From Chromatiales bacterium (GTDB taxonomy: Bacteria; Pseudomonadota; Gammaproteobacteria; Chromatiales; Chromatiaceae): a stretch of DNA of 5,601 nt. The stretch is from positions 1 through 5,601 of the forward strand of contig JAHEIA010000236.1 in the NCBI GenBank assembly GCA_024639625.1. Direction: 5' to 3'. The translations under genes were made by a program, and so were the position numbers. Below are positions 4,706-5,601 of the stretch, piece after piece; within the stretch, counting starts at the first letter, position 1, and each line of letters opens with the position of its first letter. The notes under the pieces are model-generated. The model saw only the letters and a list, made by a program, of their open reading frames with translations, was not told where the DNA came from and ran no database searches.

Positions 4706-5601
4706 ATGGACCGCAAACGGGATACGCTGCGCATAGTCGTCGGCGGCTGGATGCTGGCCGCCGCATGCTTGCCCGCGGCGGCCGGAGAGGAGGAAACGCG
4801 GGAGGTCCAGGACCTCCTCGAGCGTATGGGCCAAGCGGTACAGGAGCTCAATTATCGCGGAATCTTTGTTTACCTGCAGAACAACCAACTCGAGACACTG
4901 CACATCGAACATCGGGTCGACGGCGAACAGAGGCTCGAGCGGCTGATCTCTCTCAATGGGAGCCCACGGGAAGTCGTGCGGGACGGTGACAAGGTGACTT
5001 GTATCGTGCCGGAAGAGAATGCCGTTGTGGTGGAGGAGCGCAAACCGAGGAGTCGTTTCCCCAGTCTGGTACCCGCGCAAGTGGCACAGTTGGCGGATCA
5101 CTACGAATTCCGCGCCCTCGGTAGAGACCGGGTAGCCGGGCGCAGCGCACGCTTAGTGGCGATCGTCCCTAAGGATCGGTTTCGCTATGGGTACCGGTTG
5201 TATATCGACGAACAAACCGCTTTGCCTCTGAAATTCGACCTCTTGGGCGAATCCGGCTTGGCGGTAGAGCAGACCATGTTTACCCAGCTGGAAGTGGTAG
5301 CCCTGTCCGAAGCCGGCACCGCGGGGTCGGACGCGCCGGAGCAGGTGCCGGCTCCGGCGCAGGCATCGATCCAGGAAGACACCGTTGCGGAGCGCTGGCA
5401 ATTTCGCGATCTCCCCAACGGATTCGCGCTGCGGCTGCAGGATCTGCGCCCAGATTCGGATGGATCCCGGGGAATGGAGCATTATGTCATTTCCGATGGG
5501 TTGGCCTCGCTGTCCGTTTTCGTCGAGCAACTAGACGAGAGCGAGGGTTTGCGCGGCGGTTCGCGGATGGGGGCGGTGAGTGCCTGGGGTGGGGAAATCG
5601 A
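4706..5601 (+). CDS. rseB: Sigma-E regulator RseB (MucB type), periplasmic, partial at the window end
   Basis: RseB/MucB binds the periplasmic part of RseA and blocks its first cleavage; it lets go when it senses mislocalised lipoprotein or LPS. The frame is open to the window edge (298 codons, no stop), with roughly 20 residues probably missing. Residues 1-26 form a signal peptide: basic RKR and R9, a hydrophobic core at 10-22, and an AAA cleavage site before GEEE. The LolA-like N-terminal domain (about 31-200) contains YRGIFVYLQ, SPREVVRDG, YEFRALGRDRVAGR and YGYRLYIDEQTALPLKFDLL. A Pro/Ala-rich linker (about 203-222) leads to the C-terminal domain with LPNGF and HYVISDGLASLSVFVE. ATG 4706 lies four bases past the rseA stop with only a weak ribosome site, suggesting coupling. 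Cys21 in LAAAC loosely fits a lipobox. Family assignment is firm from motifs and position. Confidence 0.95.
   Translation, partial: MDRKRDTLRIVVGGWMLAAACLPAAAGEEETREVQDLLERMGQAVQELNYRGIFVYLQNNQLETLHIEHRVDGEQRLERLISLNGSPREVVRDGDKVTCIVPEENAVVVEERKPRSRFPSLVPAQVAQLADHYEFRALGRDRVAGRSARLVAIVPKDRFRYGYRLYIDEQTALPLKFDLLGESGLAVEQTMFTQLEVVALSEAGTAGSDAPEQVPAPAQASIQEDTVAERWQFRDLPNGFALRLQDLRPDSDGSRGMEHYVISDGLASLSVFVEQLDESEGLRGGSRMGAVSAWGGEI

Noticed and set aside
4222..4851. Minus-strand open frames opposite rseA and the start of rseB
   Set aside because: Shadow frames of rseA/rseB, low complexity and Arg/Ser-rich, with no plausible start context.

Overview
The window looks like core chromosome of a moderately GC-rich gammaproteobacterium. 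Three things support this: the nadB // rpoE-rseA-rseB divergent arrangement typical of that class, protein sequences that read closely against E. coli and Pseudomonas homologues as I remember them, and an SdhB [2Fe-2S] site with Asp in one ligand position, as in E. coli. The sdh operon directly abuts this locus, unlike in E. coli, so a non-enteric lineage is likelier. I cannot name a genus.

Layout. (1) Positions 1-1677, plus strand: end of a succinate dehydrogenase operon, with the SdhA C-terminus, complete sdhB, the flavinylation factor sdhE, and a YgfX-family membrane protein whose best start is a TTG inside sdhE. (2) 1695-3332, minus strand: nadB (L-aspartate oxidase), converging on ygfX across only 17 bases with no clear intrinsic terminator. 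(3) 3333-3510: a 178-base divergent control region with an 8-bp inverted repeat, a candidate sigma-E-type promoter and a perfect 14-bp palindrome. (4) 3511-5601, plus strand: rpoE/algU, rseA/mucA and rseB/mucB (cut by the window end), the envelope-stress sigma factor with its membrane anti-sigma factor and periplasmic co-regulator, tightly spaced as an operon.

How they work together. SdhA/SdhB oxidise succinate and pass electrons to quinone, and SdhE attaches FAD covalently to SdhA. NadB is a homologue of SdhA that uses FAD non-covalently to start NAD synthesis; the shared RKESRG segment is visible at both C-termini. RpoE is held at the membrane by RseA, which RseB protects from proteolysis until envelope damage.

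No mobile element, CRISPR array, RNA gene or broken gene is visible, and I see no convincing new system. The points worth checking are the nadB-rpoE control region, the uncertain rpoE and ygfX starts, the ygfX/nadB convergence, and a lipobox-like signal in RseB.
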